Origin: Thiogranum sp.
Lineage (GTDB): Bacteria > Pseudomonadota > Gammaproteobacteria > DSM-19610
Direction: 5' to 3'
NCBI GenBank assembly: GCA_024102665.1
Contig: JAGFJP010000163.1
Coordinates: forward strand, 1 to 64,000
Length of the DNA stretch: 64,000 nt
The translations under genes and the position numbers were made by a program. The notes below the pieces were generated by a model. The model was not told the DNA's origin. It worked only from the letters and a program-made list of their open reading frames with translations, and made no database searches. This document shows positions 17,875 through 26,412 of this stretch, piece by piece (position 1 is the stretch's first letter; each line of letters begins with the position of its first letter).

Positions 17875-18528
17875 TCAGTTCTTTTCGTCCCTGAACTTGA
17901 TGTACCAGTGCGTACCGTCGCAAAACGGCTTGTTTTTCGATCCGCCGCAACGGCACAGCGTGTAGTGCTCCAGCGAAGCGCCTTCACCACGCGGCTGATC
18001 GATCAGTTCCATGCCGCCGGTAACCGCATAGGGCCCGTCTTTGGTAACGGTCACCATGGGCGGCCGCTCCTGGTCGCGGTGCTCGACGTTGTCGATGCTG
18101 TAACTGAGCGCACCCGAGGGACATTTCCTGATGGTTTGAATAATGTCATCGACGGTTGCGCCGTCGGGATCGATCCAGGGCTCCTGGTCCAGCTTGAACA
18201 CCGTGTTCAGGTTGTCGGTGCAGTGCCCGGCGTGGGCGCAGATTCCGCGGTTGTCGTGAATGGTGATGTTCTTGCCCGCATAGTTGACGCGTTTGTCGAG
18301 TGACCCGTCCGACAGCTTTTCGTCCCGGAAGCCATTGCGGCCGTGGGTGCCGTCACAGAACGGCTTGTTGTTCGAGCCCCCGCAACGGCACAAAGCGACA
18401 CCGGTGACAGTCGAGCAGGGATCGCCGGTGGATTTGCGGATATTGGGTATGACTCGCGGCGTCAGATCATTGAGCAGATAGTAGGGTCCGTTGGGAAGGC
18501 AGGCGATTTTGGGTGTGCTGTCGCTCAT
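17875..18528 (-). CDS. CDGSH - 4Fe4S - CDGSH iron-sulfur protein
   Basis: A 217-residue protein with three iron-sulfur modules. Two CDGSH (mitoNEET-type [2Fe-2S]) motifs, CRCGGSNNKPFCDGTH at residues 47-62 and CRCGGSKNKPFCDGTH at 192-207, each supply three Cys and one His. Between them (about 83-143) is a Fer4_19-type domain with C97, C103 and C136 (ICAHAGHC and KCPSGAL). No signal peptide, so probably cytosolic. The start at 18528 (MSDSTPKIACL) is preferred over an upstream frame start at 18648 that would overlap the VOC gene. CDGSH proteins handle iron, redox sensing or cluster transfer; the exact role here is unknown. Neighbours VIT and peroxiredoxin fit an iron/redox theme (inference). 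Confidence 0.9.
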   Translation of the reverse strand: MSDSTPKIACLPNGPYYLLNDLTPRVIPNIRKSTGDPCSTVTGVALCRCGGSNNKPFCDGTHGRNGFRDEKLSDGSLDKRVNYAGKNITIHDNRGICAHAGHCTDNLNTVFKLDQEPWIDPDGATVDDIIQTIRKCPSGALSYSIDNVEHRDQERPPMVTVTKDGPYAVTGGMELIDQPRGEGASLEHYTLCRCGGSKNKPFCDGTHWYIKFRDEKN

Positions 18529-18599
18529 AATGGCGCGCTCCGCGTCGGTCCGGTTGCTAAAGTAAAGCACAAAAGCCGGTTTGCGCGAGGGCGACGCCG

Positions 18600-18998
18600 C
18601 TATCCCGGCCAGATGATCTCGACGCGAATCCCGCTGGGGTCGTAGCACATGAGGTGTCTGGCCGGTCCCTGCCGCAAAGGCTCGGGGGGGAACTCGATTT
18701 CGATACCATGCCCGACCAGTTTCTGGTGGAGGTCGGTCAAATCGCTCTCTGTCTCGACCGCAAAGGCGACGTGGTGCAGGCCGACGTTCCGCTTCTTGTC
18801 AAAGGGTGTGGATGGCTGTTCCCTGGTTGCCCAGAGAGTTACCATGATGGTTCCGTCGCTGACGAATATCGCCGGGTAAATTTCGTCCCTGCGCACTTCC
18901 TTCCAGCCGAGCACGGACGTAAAAAACGCTGCGCTTTCTTCCAGTTTCGAAACGGTGAGGCCTAGGTGGTGAATGCCTTTCGTGACAGGTTCGCTCAT
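18600..18998 (-). CDS. VOC (glyoxalase/bleomycin-resistance fold) protein
   Basis: A 132-residue single-chain VOC-superfamily protein. Metal-ligand positions are recognisable: GIHHLGLTV near residues 8-16, GLHHVAFAV in the middle and RVEIIWPG at the end, with the C-terminal Glu. The superfamily includes glyoxalase I, dioxygenases and resistance proteins; the substrate cannot be told from sequence. The start MSEPVTKG at 18998 lies at the beginning of homology. It sits between the VIT and CDGSH genes on the same strand with gaps of 34 and 71 bases, so may share their transcript. Confidence 0.85.
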   Translation of the reverse strand: MSEPVTKGIHHLGLTVSKLEESAAFFTSVLGWKEVRRDEIYPAIFVSDGTIMVTLWATREQPSTPFDKKRNVGLHHVAFAVETESDLTDLHQKLVGHGIEIEFPPEPLRQGPARHLMCYDPSGIRVEIIWPG

Positions 18999-19032
18999 GC
19001 TGCTTATCAACTCAATTGGTGTGCGATAAATC

Positions 19033-19722
19033 TCAGGAGGCGCCCCCGAACAGCGAGCCGACACCGGCCGTCAACGCCATTGCCAGCGCGCCCCAGAAGG
19101 TGACGCGCGTTGCAGCCCGAACCACGGGTGCGCCGCCGGCGCGCGCAGCCAGTGAACCCAGCAACGCGAGAAACAACAGCGAGCTGCCCGGGACGGCCCA
19201 CATCAGGCCAGACGCCGGAAACAGCAGAACGATCAGCAGCGGCAGACCGGCGCCGACCGCAAACGAGCCCGCCGAGGATAGCGCAGCCTGCACTGGCCGC
19301 GCGGCCAGTGTGTCGGTGATACCAAGCTCATCACGCCCGTGCGCGGCAAGCGCATCATGTTCCATCAGCTGGGTGGCGACATCCGCGGCCAGTGAAGCAT
19401 CCAGTCCGCGCTTGACATAGATGCCCGTCAGTTCCGCGTGCTCCTGCTCGGGGTTCGCAGCCAGCTCTTTACGCTCCCGGGCCAGGTCCGCGCGTTCGGT
19501 ATCGGATTGCGAACTGACCGAAACATACTCGCCGGCCGCCATCGACGTGGCGCCGGCGACAAGGCCGGCAACGCCTGCAACCAGAATGGTCCGCGAGCTC
19601 GCGCCTGCCGCCGCCACGCCCAGGATGAGGCTGGCCGTGGAAACGATACCGTCGTTCGCGCCAAGCACCGCGGCACGAAGCCAGCCCGTGCGGTGTGTTC
19701 TGTGTTTTTCAGAATGTCTCAT
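19033..19722 (-). CDS. VIT1/CCC1 family iron or manganese transporter
   Basis: A 229-residue inner-membrane protein of the VIT1/CCC1/nodulin-21 family. The first helix region carries VLGANDGIVSTASLILGVAA, the family signature, followed by SMAAGEYVSVSSQSDTERAD; the cytosolic middle part is rich in Glu/His and resembles the metal-binding domain of VIT1; three more helices follow (residues about 150-228). Plant and yeast relatives move Fe2+ or Mn2+ out of the cytosol; bacterial ones are less well known. It lies upstream of the VOC and CDGSH genes on the same strand. A long purine/pyrimidine repeat separates it from the copD-like gene. Confidence 0.9.
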   Translation of the reverse strand: MRHSEKHRTHRTGWLRAAVLGANDGIVSTASLILGVAAAGASSRTILVAGVAGLVAGATSMAAGEYVSVSSQSDTERADLARERKELAANPEQEHAELTGIYVKRGLDASLAADVATQLMEHDALAAHGRDELGITDTLAARPVQAALSSAGSFAVGAGLPLLIVLLFPASGLMWAVPGSSLLFLALLGSLAARAGGAPVVRAATRVTFWGALAMALTAGVGSLFGGAS

Positions 19723-19742
19723 AAGTTCTGGCGCCCTATGCC

Positions 19743-19902
19743 GAAAAGCGAAAAGGCGAAAAGGGGAGCGAAAAGGGCGGAAAAGGGGACCGGAAAAGGG
19801 GACGGAGGGATTAATGATTAATCCCTTCGTCCCCTTTCTCGATCCCTCCGTCCCCTTTCTCTCGTCCCCTTTCTCTCCTTTCTCTTTCTTCCCTTTCTTC
19901 CG
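19743..19902. repeat. Purine/pyrimidine inverted repeat built from AAAGGGGAC units
   Basis: The left half (19743-19809) is almost pure A/G with repeats of GGAAAAGGGGAC; the right half (19823-19902) is almost pure C/T with three CGTCCCCTTTCTC units. The centre GGGATTAAT-G-ATTAATCCC (19807-19825) is a perfect inverted repeat and the arms stay largely complementary for about 25 more bases. The core shares the GGGGAC motif with the elements at 140, 7822 and 46886. It lies between the copD-like stop and the VIT start; no ORF is credible here. Confidence 0.75.
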
Positions 19903-19923
19903 CCTGCAACGATTCGCCAGCGT

Positions 19924-20367
19924 TCAATACAACCATCCTGTACGGAACGAAACGCCAGCAACCACGAACAGGATGGAAATCATGGTTACCGGGATTATAT
20001 GCCAGGCAAGCGAAACGAGATTGTCCTGAGACAGCCGGGGTATCAGGCGCAAGCGGGCATCAACCGCGAAACCCGCCGTAAGCGCCAGAAGAAGAAGCTT
20101 GACCGATACAAGGCGCGACACCGGATCTTCGAAACTGAACCATTCACCCGTCTCCCCGAGCACCCTGTCGGCCAGAAAGAGCCCGGTAACCACCTGGAGG
20201 ATCAGCGCGGGGATTCCGATTTTTTCGAATCCGCCCTCGAAGCGCCGCAACTGCGCAGGGGACTTCGCCCGAAGGACTGCCGGGAGCACCACTGTGGAAA
20301 GCACGATGTGGCCGCCGGTCCAGACCGTTGCGCCCAGCACGTGCAGTAGCAGGAAAATCTCGTACAT
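19924..20367 (-). CDS. CopD family integral membrane protein
   Basis: A 147-residue protein with four predicted membrane helices, matching the CopD domain family. Histidines in LLHVLGATVWTGGHIVL and near the end (LAWHIIPV) are in the positions expected for copper or heme contact. CopD partners CopC in copper uptake in Pseudomonas, but many short family members stand alone and have no proven copper role. No copC is nearby. It reads leftward, toward the VIT gene. Confidence 0.78.
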   Translation of the reverse strand: MYEIFLLLHVLGATVWTGGHIVLSTVVLPAVLRAKSPAQLRRFEGGFEKIGIPALILQVVTGLFLADRVLGETGEWFSFEDPVSRLVSVKLLLLALTAGFAVDARLRLIPRLSQDNLVSLAWHIIPVTMISILFVVAGVSFRTGWLY

Positions 20368-20446
20368 TGCGTTACGCAGAGCTAACGCGACGGGGCGCAG
20401 CGCAGCGGAACCCTGGTTGTCCTGTCAGGTGTCAGGCAAGGATGGT

Positions 20447-20689
20447 TCATTCATTCTCTTCGGGTTTGGAAACGCCAGTGAATTTGAAAATGAGTTTGCC
20501 CAGGTACCTTTCAGTCGGACGAAAAACATATGCCGCTGCGGCAGGCATTATCGCGAAGAAAAACCGCTCTTCATTGTCCTCTGCGACAAATAGCACCAAC
20601 ACGACGATAAGGGCAATCGTGATCAGCGCATATATTGCCCAGGCTCTCTTAAGACAGGATTGATATTTTCCGTTTTGAATGTTTGTCAT
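20447..20689 (-). CDS. Small hypothetical membrane protein
   Basis: An 80-residue protein that I do not recognise. It has two likely membrane segments, AWAIYALITIALIVVLVLFV near residues 16-35 and FFFAIMPAAAAYVF near 43-56, separated by an acidic turn (AEDNEERF), and a charged C terminus (SKPEENE). ATG at 20689 is chosen; a TTG nine bases further up is possible. No clear ribosome binding site. The gene and its upstream region (to about 20760) are visibly more AT-rich than the neighbours, which may mean recent acquisition. Confidence 0.5.
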   Translation of the reverse strand: MTNIQNGKYQSCLKRAWAIYALITIALIVVLVLFVAEDNEERFFFAIMPAAAAYVFRPTERYLGKLIFKFTGVSKPEENE

Positions 20690-20927
20690 AATGTGCAATA
20701 CACAGTGTCGATTGTCGTAAATTGCTATACAAAATATAATGACTTTAAATATCTCTTGATTGCCTGACGATTATTGCACGGCGTCCGCTGCATGGCACGA
20801 AACACACTGCGCGCGCCGGTTATCCCTCCTTATACTTGCCGCCGCCAGAGTTGTATGGTTCTGATTTTCTTACCCCTCAGTGCTTTCAGTAATGATTCCG
20901 CCGGGCGACGCAGGGGAGTCCAGGCCT

Positions 20928-23789
20928 TCAGCGCGAAGTCTGCGCCCTGGATTCTTCCACTGCGCCGCGCTCCCGTTCCAGCACCGGTTTGAGGAAATGG
21001 CCGGTGTACGAAGCGGCATTGCTCGCGACGTCTTCCGGCGTTCCGGTGGCGATGATTTCGCCGCCGCCGTTGCCGCCTTCGGGGCCGAGGTCGATGATCC
21101 AGTCGGCGGTTTTGATGACGTCGAGGTTGTGTTCGATGATGACAACGGTGTTGCCGTGATCGCGCAAGCGGTGCAGCACGCCGAGCAGTTGTTCGATGTC
21201 GTGAAAGTGCAGTCCGGTGGTCGGCTCGTCGAGAATGTAGAGGGTGTTGCCGGTGTCGCGCTTGGACAATTCGCGTGACAGTTTGACACGCTGCGCTTCG
21301 CCGCCGGAGAGAGTGGTGGCGTTCTGGCCGAGGCTGATGTACGACAGGCCGACATCGAGCAGGGTTTGCAGTTTGCGCGATATGACCGGCACGGCGCTGA
21401 AAAAGTCGACGGCGTCTTCGACGGTCATGTCCAGCACTTCGGTGATGTTCTTTCCCTTGTAGTGAATGTCTAGCGTCTCGCGGTTGTAGCGTTTGCCCTT
21501 GCACACATCGCAGGGCACGTAGATGTCGGGCAGGAAGTGCATCTCCACCTTGATGACGCCGTCGCCCTGGCACGCTTCGCAGCGTCCGCCCTTGACGTTG
21601 AAACTGAAGCGGCCGGGTTTGTAGCCGCGCGAACGCGCTTCCTGGGTGCCGGCGAACAGTTCGCGCATCGGTGTGAACAGGCCGGTGTAGGTGGCCGGGT
21701 TGGAACGCGGCGTGCGCCCGATCGGGCTCTGGTCGATGTCCACCACCTTGTCAAAGTGCTGCAGTCCCTCGATGGACCGGTAAGGCGCCGGTTCGGTGCT
21801 GGCGCCGTTGAGTTCGGCGGCGGCAATGGCGTACAGGGTGTCGTTGATCAGTGTGGACTTGCCGGAACCGGAGACGCCGGTGATGCAGGTGAGCAGACCG
21901 ACAGGGATGTCGAGATCGACCGACCTGAGGTTGTTGCCGGTGGCGCCGCGGATGCGCAGCTGGCGCTCGGGGTCGTTGCGCGTGCGCTTCGCGGCATAAG
22001 TGATGCGCCGCTTGCCGCCCAGGTATTGCCCGGTCAATGATGCCGGGTCTTTCATAATGTCTTCCGGCGTGCCCTGCGACACCACTTTGCCGCCGTGCAC
22101 GCCGGCGCCCGGGCCCATGTCGACCACGTGGTCGGCGCTGCGGATGGCGTCTTCGTCGTGCTCGACAACGATCACGGTGTTGCCGATGTCGCGCAGGTAA
22201 GTGAGAGTGTTGAGCAGGCGCTGGTTGTCGCGCTGGTGCAGACCGATGGATGGCTCATCGAGGATGTACATGACGCCGACCAGGCCGGCGCCGATCTGGC
22301 TCGCGAGCCGGATGCGCTGCGCTTCGCCGCCCGACAGCGTGTCGGCGCTGCGTTCCAGTGACAGATAGTTCAGTCCGACGTTGACGAGGAAGTCCAGCCG
22401 GTCGCCGATTTCCTTGACGATCTTCTCGGCGATGGCGCCGCGGCGGCCTTCCAGGTGCAGGGCGGCGAAAAACGCGCTGGCTTCGCCGACCGGCAGACGC
22501 GCGACTTGCGGCAAGGTGGTGTCGTTGATGAACACGTGCCGCGCCGCGCGATTCAGGCGCGTGCCTTCGCAGTCGGGGCAGGGATGAGTGCTGAGGTAGC
22601 GTGCCAGCTCTTCGCGCACCACGCTGGATTCGGTTTCGCGATAGCGGCGTTCCATGTTGCGCAGAATGCCTTCGAAGGTGTGGTGCCTGACCTTGATGCC
22701 GCTGCGTTCATTAAGGTAGCGGAATTCGATCACTTCTTTCCCGCTGCCGTACAGGATGACTTTGCGCGCTCGTTCCGGCAGTTCGTCGAACGGCGTTTCG
22801 ATATCGAACTCGTAGTGATCGGCCAGCGAGCTGATGAGCTGGAAATAATAGGCATTGCGACGGTCCCAGCCGCGCACCGCGCCGCCGGCCAGGCTCAGGT
22901 GCGGACAGGCCACCACGCGTTTGGGGTCGAACGACTGTTTCACGCCGAGGCCGTCGCAGCTCGGGCAGGCGCCGACCGGGTTGTTGAAGGAGAACAGCCG
23001 CGGTTCCAGTTCGCTCAGCGAGTAGCCGCACTGCGGGCAGGCGAACTTGGCCGAGAAAACGATCTCGCTGTCGCCGTCCATGCTCACCACGCGCGCCAGT
23101 CCATCGGACAGGCGCAACGCGGTCTCGAACGATTCCGCCAGGCGCAGCTTCAGATCCTCGCGCACCTTGAAGCGGTCCACCACCACGTCGATGCTGTGTT
23201 TGCGGTGCAGGTCCAGCGGCCGCGCCTGGTCCAGCTCGATGATCTCGCCGTCTATGCGCGCGCGGATGAAACCCTGTGCGCGCAGCTCTTCGAGGATGCC
23301 GACGTGCTCGCCCTTGCGGTCCTTGACCACCGGCGCCAGCAGCATCCAGGCAGAGCCTTCAGGTTGTTCGAGCACCTGGTCGACCATCTGGCTGATAGTC
23401 TGCGCTTCCAGAGTGATGTCGTGCTCGGGACAGCGCGGTTCGCCGACGCGCGCGAACAGCAGGCGCAGGTAATCGTAGATCTCGGTGATAGTTCCGACCG
23501 TCGAGCGCGGGTTGTGCGACGTCGCTTTCTGTTCAATGGATATGGCCGGCGACAGACCCTCGATGTGGTCGATATCGGGCTTTTCCATCATTGACAGGAA
23601 CTGGCGCGCGTACGCCGACAGCGATTCCACGTAACGGCGCTGACCTTCCGCATAGATGGTGTCGAACGCCAGCGATGACTTGCCGGAACCGGACAGACCG
23701 GTGATGACAATGAGCTGGTTGCGCGGCAGATCCAGGTCAACGTTCTGCAGGTTGTGGGTCCGTGCTCCGCGAAGTCGTATCGTGTCCAT
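20928..23789 (-). CDS. uvrA: Excinuclease ABC subunit A
   Basis: A 953-residue UvrA (E. coli 940), the damage-sensing ATPase dimer of nucleotide excision repair. It has two ABC ATPase modules: Walker [15 protein letters not shown] near residue 32 and [14 protein letters not shown] in the second half, signatures [10 protein letters not shown] and [14 protein letters not shown], and zinc-binding Cys pairs (CPQCGYS / CPSCDG and CEACQGDG / CDVCKG). The ATG at 23789 starts [20 protein letters not shown]. It is divergent from the MFS gene; I see no LexA box (CTGT-N8-ACAG) upstream. Confidence 0.99.
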   Translation of the reverse strand: MDTIRLRGARTHNLQNVDLDLPRNQLIVITGLSGSGKSSLAFDTIYAEGQRRYVESLSAYARQFLSMMEKPDIDHIEGLSPAISIEQKATSHNPRSTVGTITEIYDYLRLLFARVGEPRCPEHDITLEAQTISQMVDQVLEQPEGSAWMLLAPVVKDRKGEHVGILEELRAQGFIRARIDGEIIELDQARPLDLHRKHSIDVVVDRFKVREDLKLRLAESFETALRLSDGLARVVSMDGDSEIVFSAKFACPQCGYSLSELEPRLFSFNNPVGACPSCDGLGVKQSFDPKRVVACPHLSLAGGAVRGWDRRNAYYFQLISSLADHYEFDIETPFDELPERARKVILYGSGKEVIEFRYLNERSGIKVRHHTFEGILRNMERRYRETESSVVREELARYLSTHPCPDCEGTRLNRAARHVFINDTTLPQVARLPVGEASAFFAALHLEGRRGAIAEKIVKEIGDRLDFLVNVGLNYLSLERSADTLSGGEAQRIRLASQIGAGLVGVMYILDEPSIGLHQRDNQRLLNTLTYLRDIGNTVIVVEHDEDAIRSADHVVDMGPGAGVHGGKVVSQGTPEDIMKDPASLTGQYLGGKRRITYAAKRTRNDPERQLRIRGATGNNLRSVDLDIPVGLLTCITGVSGSGKSTLINDTLYAIAAAELNGASTEPAPYRSIEGLQHFDKVVDIDQSPIGRTPRSNPATYTGLFTPMRELFAGTQEARSRGYKPGRFSFNVKGGRCEACQGDGVIKVEMHFLPDIYVPCDVCKGKRYNRETLDIHYKGKNITEVLDMTVEDAVDFFSAVPVISRKLQTLLDVGLSYISLGQNATTLSGGEAQRVKLSRELSKRDTGNTLYILDEPTTGLHFHDIEQLLGVLHRLRDHGNTVVIIEHNLDVIKTADWIIDLGPEGGNGGGEIIATGTPEDVASNAASYTGHFLKPVLERERGAVEESRAQTSR

Positions 23790-23818
23790 GTTGATTCCGG
23801 CGGTTTGGCGAACCTGCT

Positions 23819-23824
23819 ATTATA
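23819..23824 (-). promoter_or_regulatory. Possible uvrA -10 element
   Basis: Read on the minus strand, 23824-23819 is TATAAT, 30 bases upstream of the uvrA ATG. The -35 position 17 bases further up (GTGATC) is a poor match to TTGACA. Only the -10 is convincing. Confidence 0.4.
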
Positions 23825-23935
23825 CCCGAGAATTGCGATGGATCACGGCACTGTGCGCAGCTCCGGTTGCGCCCGAGTGAAGGATAATTCCCGGCAATGC
23901 GTGCCAGTATTCCTCCCGGATTTGCTCATGTTCTC

Positions 23936-24030
23936 CGTCATTGCGGCGAAAGCCGGACAAAAACGCACAGCGGGCGTTGAACGTCTGCAGGGCGGCCGCG
24001 GACTGGATCCCGGCCTTCGCCGGGATGACG
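23936..24030. repeat. MITE-like element with CGTCAT ends
   Basis: The element begins CGTCATTGCGGCGAAAGCCGG and ends GGATCCCGGCCTTCGCCGGG followed by ATGACG, so the outer six bases are inverted repeats. The right arm contains a perfect hairpin, ATCCCGGC (24007-24014) - CTTC - GCCGGGAT (24019-24026); the left arm has a partial GGC-GAAA-GCC hairpin. The paired GGCGAAAGCC and GGCCTTCGCC arms resemble short dispersed repeats seen in many proteobacterial genomes. A truncated copy of the right arm (CGCCGGGATAACGA) follows at about 24038. Confidence 0.65.
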
Positions 24031-24114
24031 AGGATGCGCCGGGATAACGAAGCGGTGCTGCGGATGGCGAAGCCAGGCCGGCATTGAACAGAAACAGAAA
24101 GGACAAATGACCAC

Positions 24115-25503
24115 GTGAATCCCACACCCGACGCCCATGCCGGCATGACCCGCGCCGAGGCGCGCTCCGCGGCATCGATGGCGGGCATCTACGCCCTGCG
24201 CATGCTGGGCCTGTTCATGATCCTGCCGGTGTTCGCGTTGTATGCCGATCATCTCGATGACACCACCCCGGCGCTGGCCGGCATGGCGATCGGTATCTAC
24301 GGTATGACGCAGGCCTTGCTGCAGATCCCTTTTGGCCTGGTGTCGGATCGCGTCGGCCGCAAGCCGGTGATCGTGTTCGGGCTGCTGGTGTTCGCCGCGG
24401 GCAGCGTGGTGGCGGCGACATCCGACTCGATTTATGGCGTTATTTTCGGGCGCGCCCTGCAGGGCGCCGGCGCCATCGCCGCGGCGGTGATGGCGCTCAC
24501 CGCCGACCTGATCCGCGAAGAACACCGCGTCAAGGCCATGGCCATTATCGGCATGAGCATCGGCGCATCGTTCGCGCTGGCGATGATTCTCGGTCCCGTT
24601 CTCAACACCTGGATCGGCGTGCCGGGCATCTTCTGGCTTACGGCGGTGCTGGCGGTTGCGGGCATCGCGTTCCTGCTGCTGGTGGTGCCGACACCGCTGG
24701 TGACACGGCGGCGCCGCGATGCCGAGGCGGTGCCGGCGCAGTTCGCGTCGGTGTTGCGTGATCCGCAATTGCTGCGCCTGGACATCGGGATTTTTTCGCT
24801 GCACCTGATCCTCACGGCGACATTCGTGGTGTTGCCGCTGGCGCTGCGCGATCTGGCCGGGTTGCCCGCGTCGCGGCACTGGGAGGTCTACCTGCCGGTT
24901 CTGTTGCTGTCGCTGCCGATGGCTATTCCGTTCATCCTGCAGGCGGAAAAGCACCGGCGCATGAAGCAGGTGTTCGTCGGCGCCATCCTGGTGATCGCGC
25001 TGGCGCAACTGGCGCTGTATGAGTTCCACCAGCAGCTGCCGGGCATCGCCGTCCTGCTGTTCGTGTTCTATACCGCGTTCAACCTGCTGGAAGCGGTGCT
25101 GCCGTCGCTGATCGCCAAAATGGCGCCGCCGGACAGCAAGGGCACGGCCATGGGGTTCTATTCCAGTTCACAGTTTTTCGGCGCCTTTGTCGGTGGCGCT
25201 CTGGGCGGCTGGCTACATGGCCGATTCGGCCTGGATGCCGTGTTCCTGTTCTGCGCGGCGGTGGCGCTGGTGTGGCTGGTGTTCGCCGCCAGCATGAAAA
25301 ACCCGCGCTATCTCAGCACCCGCCTGCTGAAAATCGGCAAACTCAGCGACGAGGCCGCGCGGCGGCTGTCGCAACGCATTACCGCGGTGCGCGGTGTCGC
25401 CGAAGTGGTGGTGATAGCCGAGGACGAGGTCGCCTACCTGAAAATCGACCAGCACGCGCTGGACGAGGAGGCGCTTAACGCGCTGGCGGCGTCGGAAGCC
25501 TGA
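24115..25503 (+). CDS. YajR-like MFS transporter with C-terminal YAM domain
   Basis: A 462-residue major facilitator with 12 predicted helices. Motif A is FGLVSDRVGRKPVIVFG between TM2 and TM3; GRALQGAGAIAAAVMAL follows in TM4. After TM12 there is a cytosolic tail of about 65 residues (SDEAARRLSQRITAVRGVAE and VVVIAEDEVAYLKIDQ) that matches the ferredoxin-like YAM domain of E. coli YajR. Start is GTG at 24115, preceded by AAAGGACAAATGACCAC. Substrate is unknown; YajR was proposed as a drug or halide-sensitive proton antiporter. The uvrA - MFS - ssb order is common in Gammaproteobacteria. Confidence 0.9.
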   Translation: MNPTPDAHAGMTRAEARSAASMAGIYALRMLGLFMILPVFALYADHLDDTTPALAGMAIGIYGMTQALLQIPFGLVSDRVGRKPVIVFGLLVFAAGSVVAATSDSIYGVIFGRALQGAGAIAAAVMALTADLIREEHRVKAMAIIGMSIGASFALAMILGPVLNTWIGVPGIFWLTAVLAVAGIAFLLLVVPTPLVTRRRRDAEAVPAQFASVLRDPQLLRLDIGIFSLHLILTATFVVLPLALRDLAGLPASRHWEVYLPVLLLSLPMAIPFILQAEKHRRMKQVFVGAILVIALAQLALYEFHQQLPGIAVLLFVFYTAFNLLEAVLPSLIAKMAPPDSKGTAMGFYSSSQFFGAFVGGALGGWLHGRFGLDAVFLFCAAVALVWLVFAASMKNPRYLSTRLLKIGKLSDEAARRLSQRITAVRGVAEVVVIAEDEVAYLKIDQHALDEEALNALAASEA

Positions 25504-25617
25504 CCGCGACCCGCGGAGGCTCGCCAGTGGCGGCGCCAGCCGGTATCATGGCGACTCGAAAATCGCGTACATAAACGGAGAGACAGGGAAAGTGTCTTCG
25601 CACGAGGGGAGTCAATC

Positions 25618-26067
25618 ATGGCAAGAGGCATCAACAAGGTAATACTGGTCGGAAACCTGGGCAAGGATCCCGAAGTCCGCTACATGCCCAGCGGCAACGC
25701 GGTCTGCAATGTCACCCTGGCCACCAGCGATTCATGGAAAGACAAGCAGACGGGCGAGCAGAAAGACCGCACCGAATGGCACAACCTGGTGTTCTACAAC
25801 CGCCTGGCCGAGATCGCCGGCGAATACCTGAAAAAGGGCTCGCAGATCTATGCCGAAGGGCGCCTGCAGACGCGCAAGTGGCAGGACAAGAGCGGCAACG
25901 ACCGCTACACCACCGAGATCATCGTCAGCGATATGCAGATGCTCGGCGGGCGCGGCGGCGGCGGTGGCGGCAGCGCCGATTTCGGCGGCAGCCAGGAGTC
26001 CAGGTCATCGTCTTCAGCGGCGCCGGCCGGGGCCCCCGACGAGTTCGACGACGATATCCCGTTCTAG
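25618..26067 (+). CDS. ssb: Single-stranded DNA-binding protein
   Basis: A 149-residue SSB (E. coli 178). The OB fold (residues 1-110) starts [20 protein letters not shown] and has [21 protein letters not shown] Gly-rich then Ser-rich linker ([20 protein letters not shown]) leads to the acidic tip DEFDDDIPF, which recruits repair and replication partners. The protein acts as a tetramer. A hairpin follows at 26094. Confidence 0.99.
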   Translation: MARGINKVILVGNLGKDPEVRYMPSGNAVCNVTLATSDSWKDKQTGEQKDRTEWHNLVFYNRLAEIAGEYLKKGSQIYAEGRLQTRKWQDKSGNDRYTTEIIVSDMQMLGGRGGGGGGSADFGGSQESRSSSSAAPAGAPDEFDDDIPF

Positions 26068-26093
26068 AGGTCAAACGTTGTTCACAATGAAAA

Positions 26094-26117
26094 GGACGCC
26101 CGCTTCTGCGGGCGTCC
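26094..26117. terminator. Hairpin after ssb
   Basis: GGACGCCCGC (26094-26103) and GCGGGCGTCC (26108-26117) make a perfect 10-bp stem with a TTCT tetraloop. The plus strand has no T-run after it; the minus strand has TTTT, so it would be a better terminator leftward. It still marks the likely 3' end of the ssb transcript. Confidence 0.6.
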
Positions 26118-26323
26118 GCGCATTTGCGCGAAGTCCCGCTCGCGACAAAAATTTTTTTGCGGCGGTTTTTTGCCCAAAATTCTCAACCATTCTGCAAGCA
26201 TCAATCAGCAACCCCCTGATTTCTAATTTAATCCCCAAAACCGGTTTGCTCCGGAAACTGTCCCGCTTTGGCGACACTCCGCTAAGTGATTGTCATTAAA
26301 GCAGGATTTTCCGTTTTCCCGCC

Positions 26324-26353
26324 TTGACAAGGTGGGGAATCCCTTCCTATAGT
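26324..26353 (+). promoter_or_regulatory. mraZ (dcw cluster) promoter
   Basis: A perfect -35 TTGACA at 26324-26329 and -10 TATAGT at 26348-26353 with an 18-base spacer. A start near 26360 gives a leader of about 53 bases. This is the main candidate promoter for the dcw cluster. Confidence 0.8.
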
Positions 26354-26386
26354 GTCGCAAAGTGGGATGAAGTGGCGGGAAGTGGT
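26332..26386 (+). promoter_or_regulatory. MraZ operator repeats (DDL box)
   Basis: AGTGG-type repeats lie at 26361-26366 (AGTGGG), 26371-26376 (AGTGGC) and 26381-26386 (AGTGGT), exactly 10 bases apart, as in the TGGG-N5 repeats bound by MraZ in E. coli and Mycoplasma. A further GTGGGG at 26332 lies inside the promoter spacer, 30 bases (three repeats) upstream and in the same phase. Confidence 0.78.
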
Positions 26387-26412
26387 CTTTACGGGAGGCC
26401 GAGGGGAGAAAA

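Larger units (their letters stand above)
23790..24114. other. uvrA / MFS divergent region
   Basis: This 325-base gap holds the uvrA promoter region on the left, a 95-bp repeat element with hairpins (23936-24030) in the middle, and the ribosome binding region of the MFS gene (AGAAAGGACAAATGACCAC) on the right. No small gene or LexA site is evident. Confidence 0.6.
26068..26412. other. ssb / mraZ intergenic region
   Basis: This 345-base region holds a GC hairpin 27 bases after ssb (26094-26117), an A/T tract with flanking GC (CGACAAAAATTTTTTTGCGG near 26142-26161) that is weakly self-complementary, and then the mraZ promoter with its GTGGG operator repeats (26324-26386). No gene is seen between. 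Confidence 0.7.

Noticed and set aside
23790-24114. LexA (SOS) box upstream of uvrA, or upstream of ssb
   Set aside because: No CTGT-N8-ACAG match was seen in 23790-24114 or 25504-25617.
23938-25029. A 363-codon minus-strand frame over the MFS gene
   Set aside because: Low-complexity Gln/Arg/His product, antisense to a clear 12-helix transporter.
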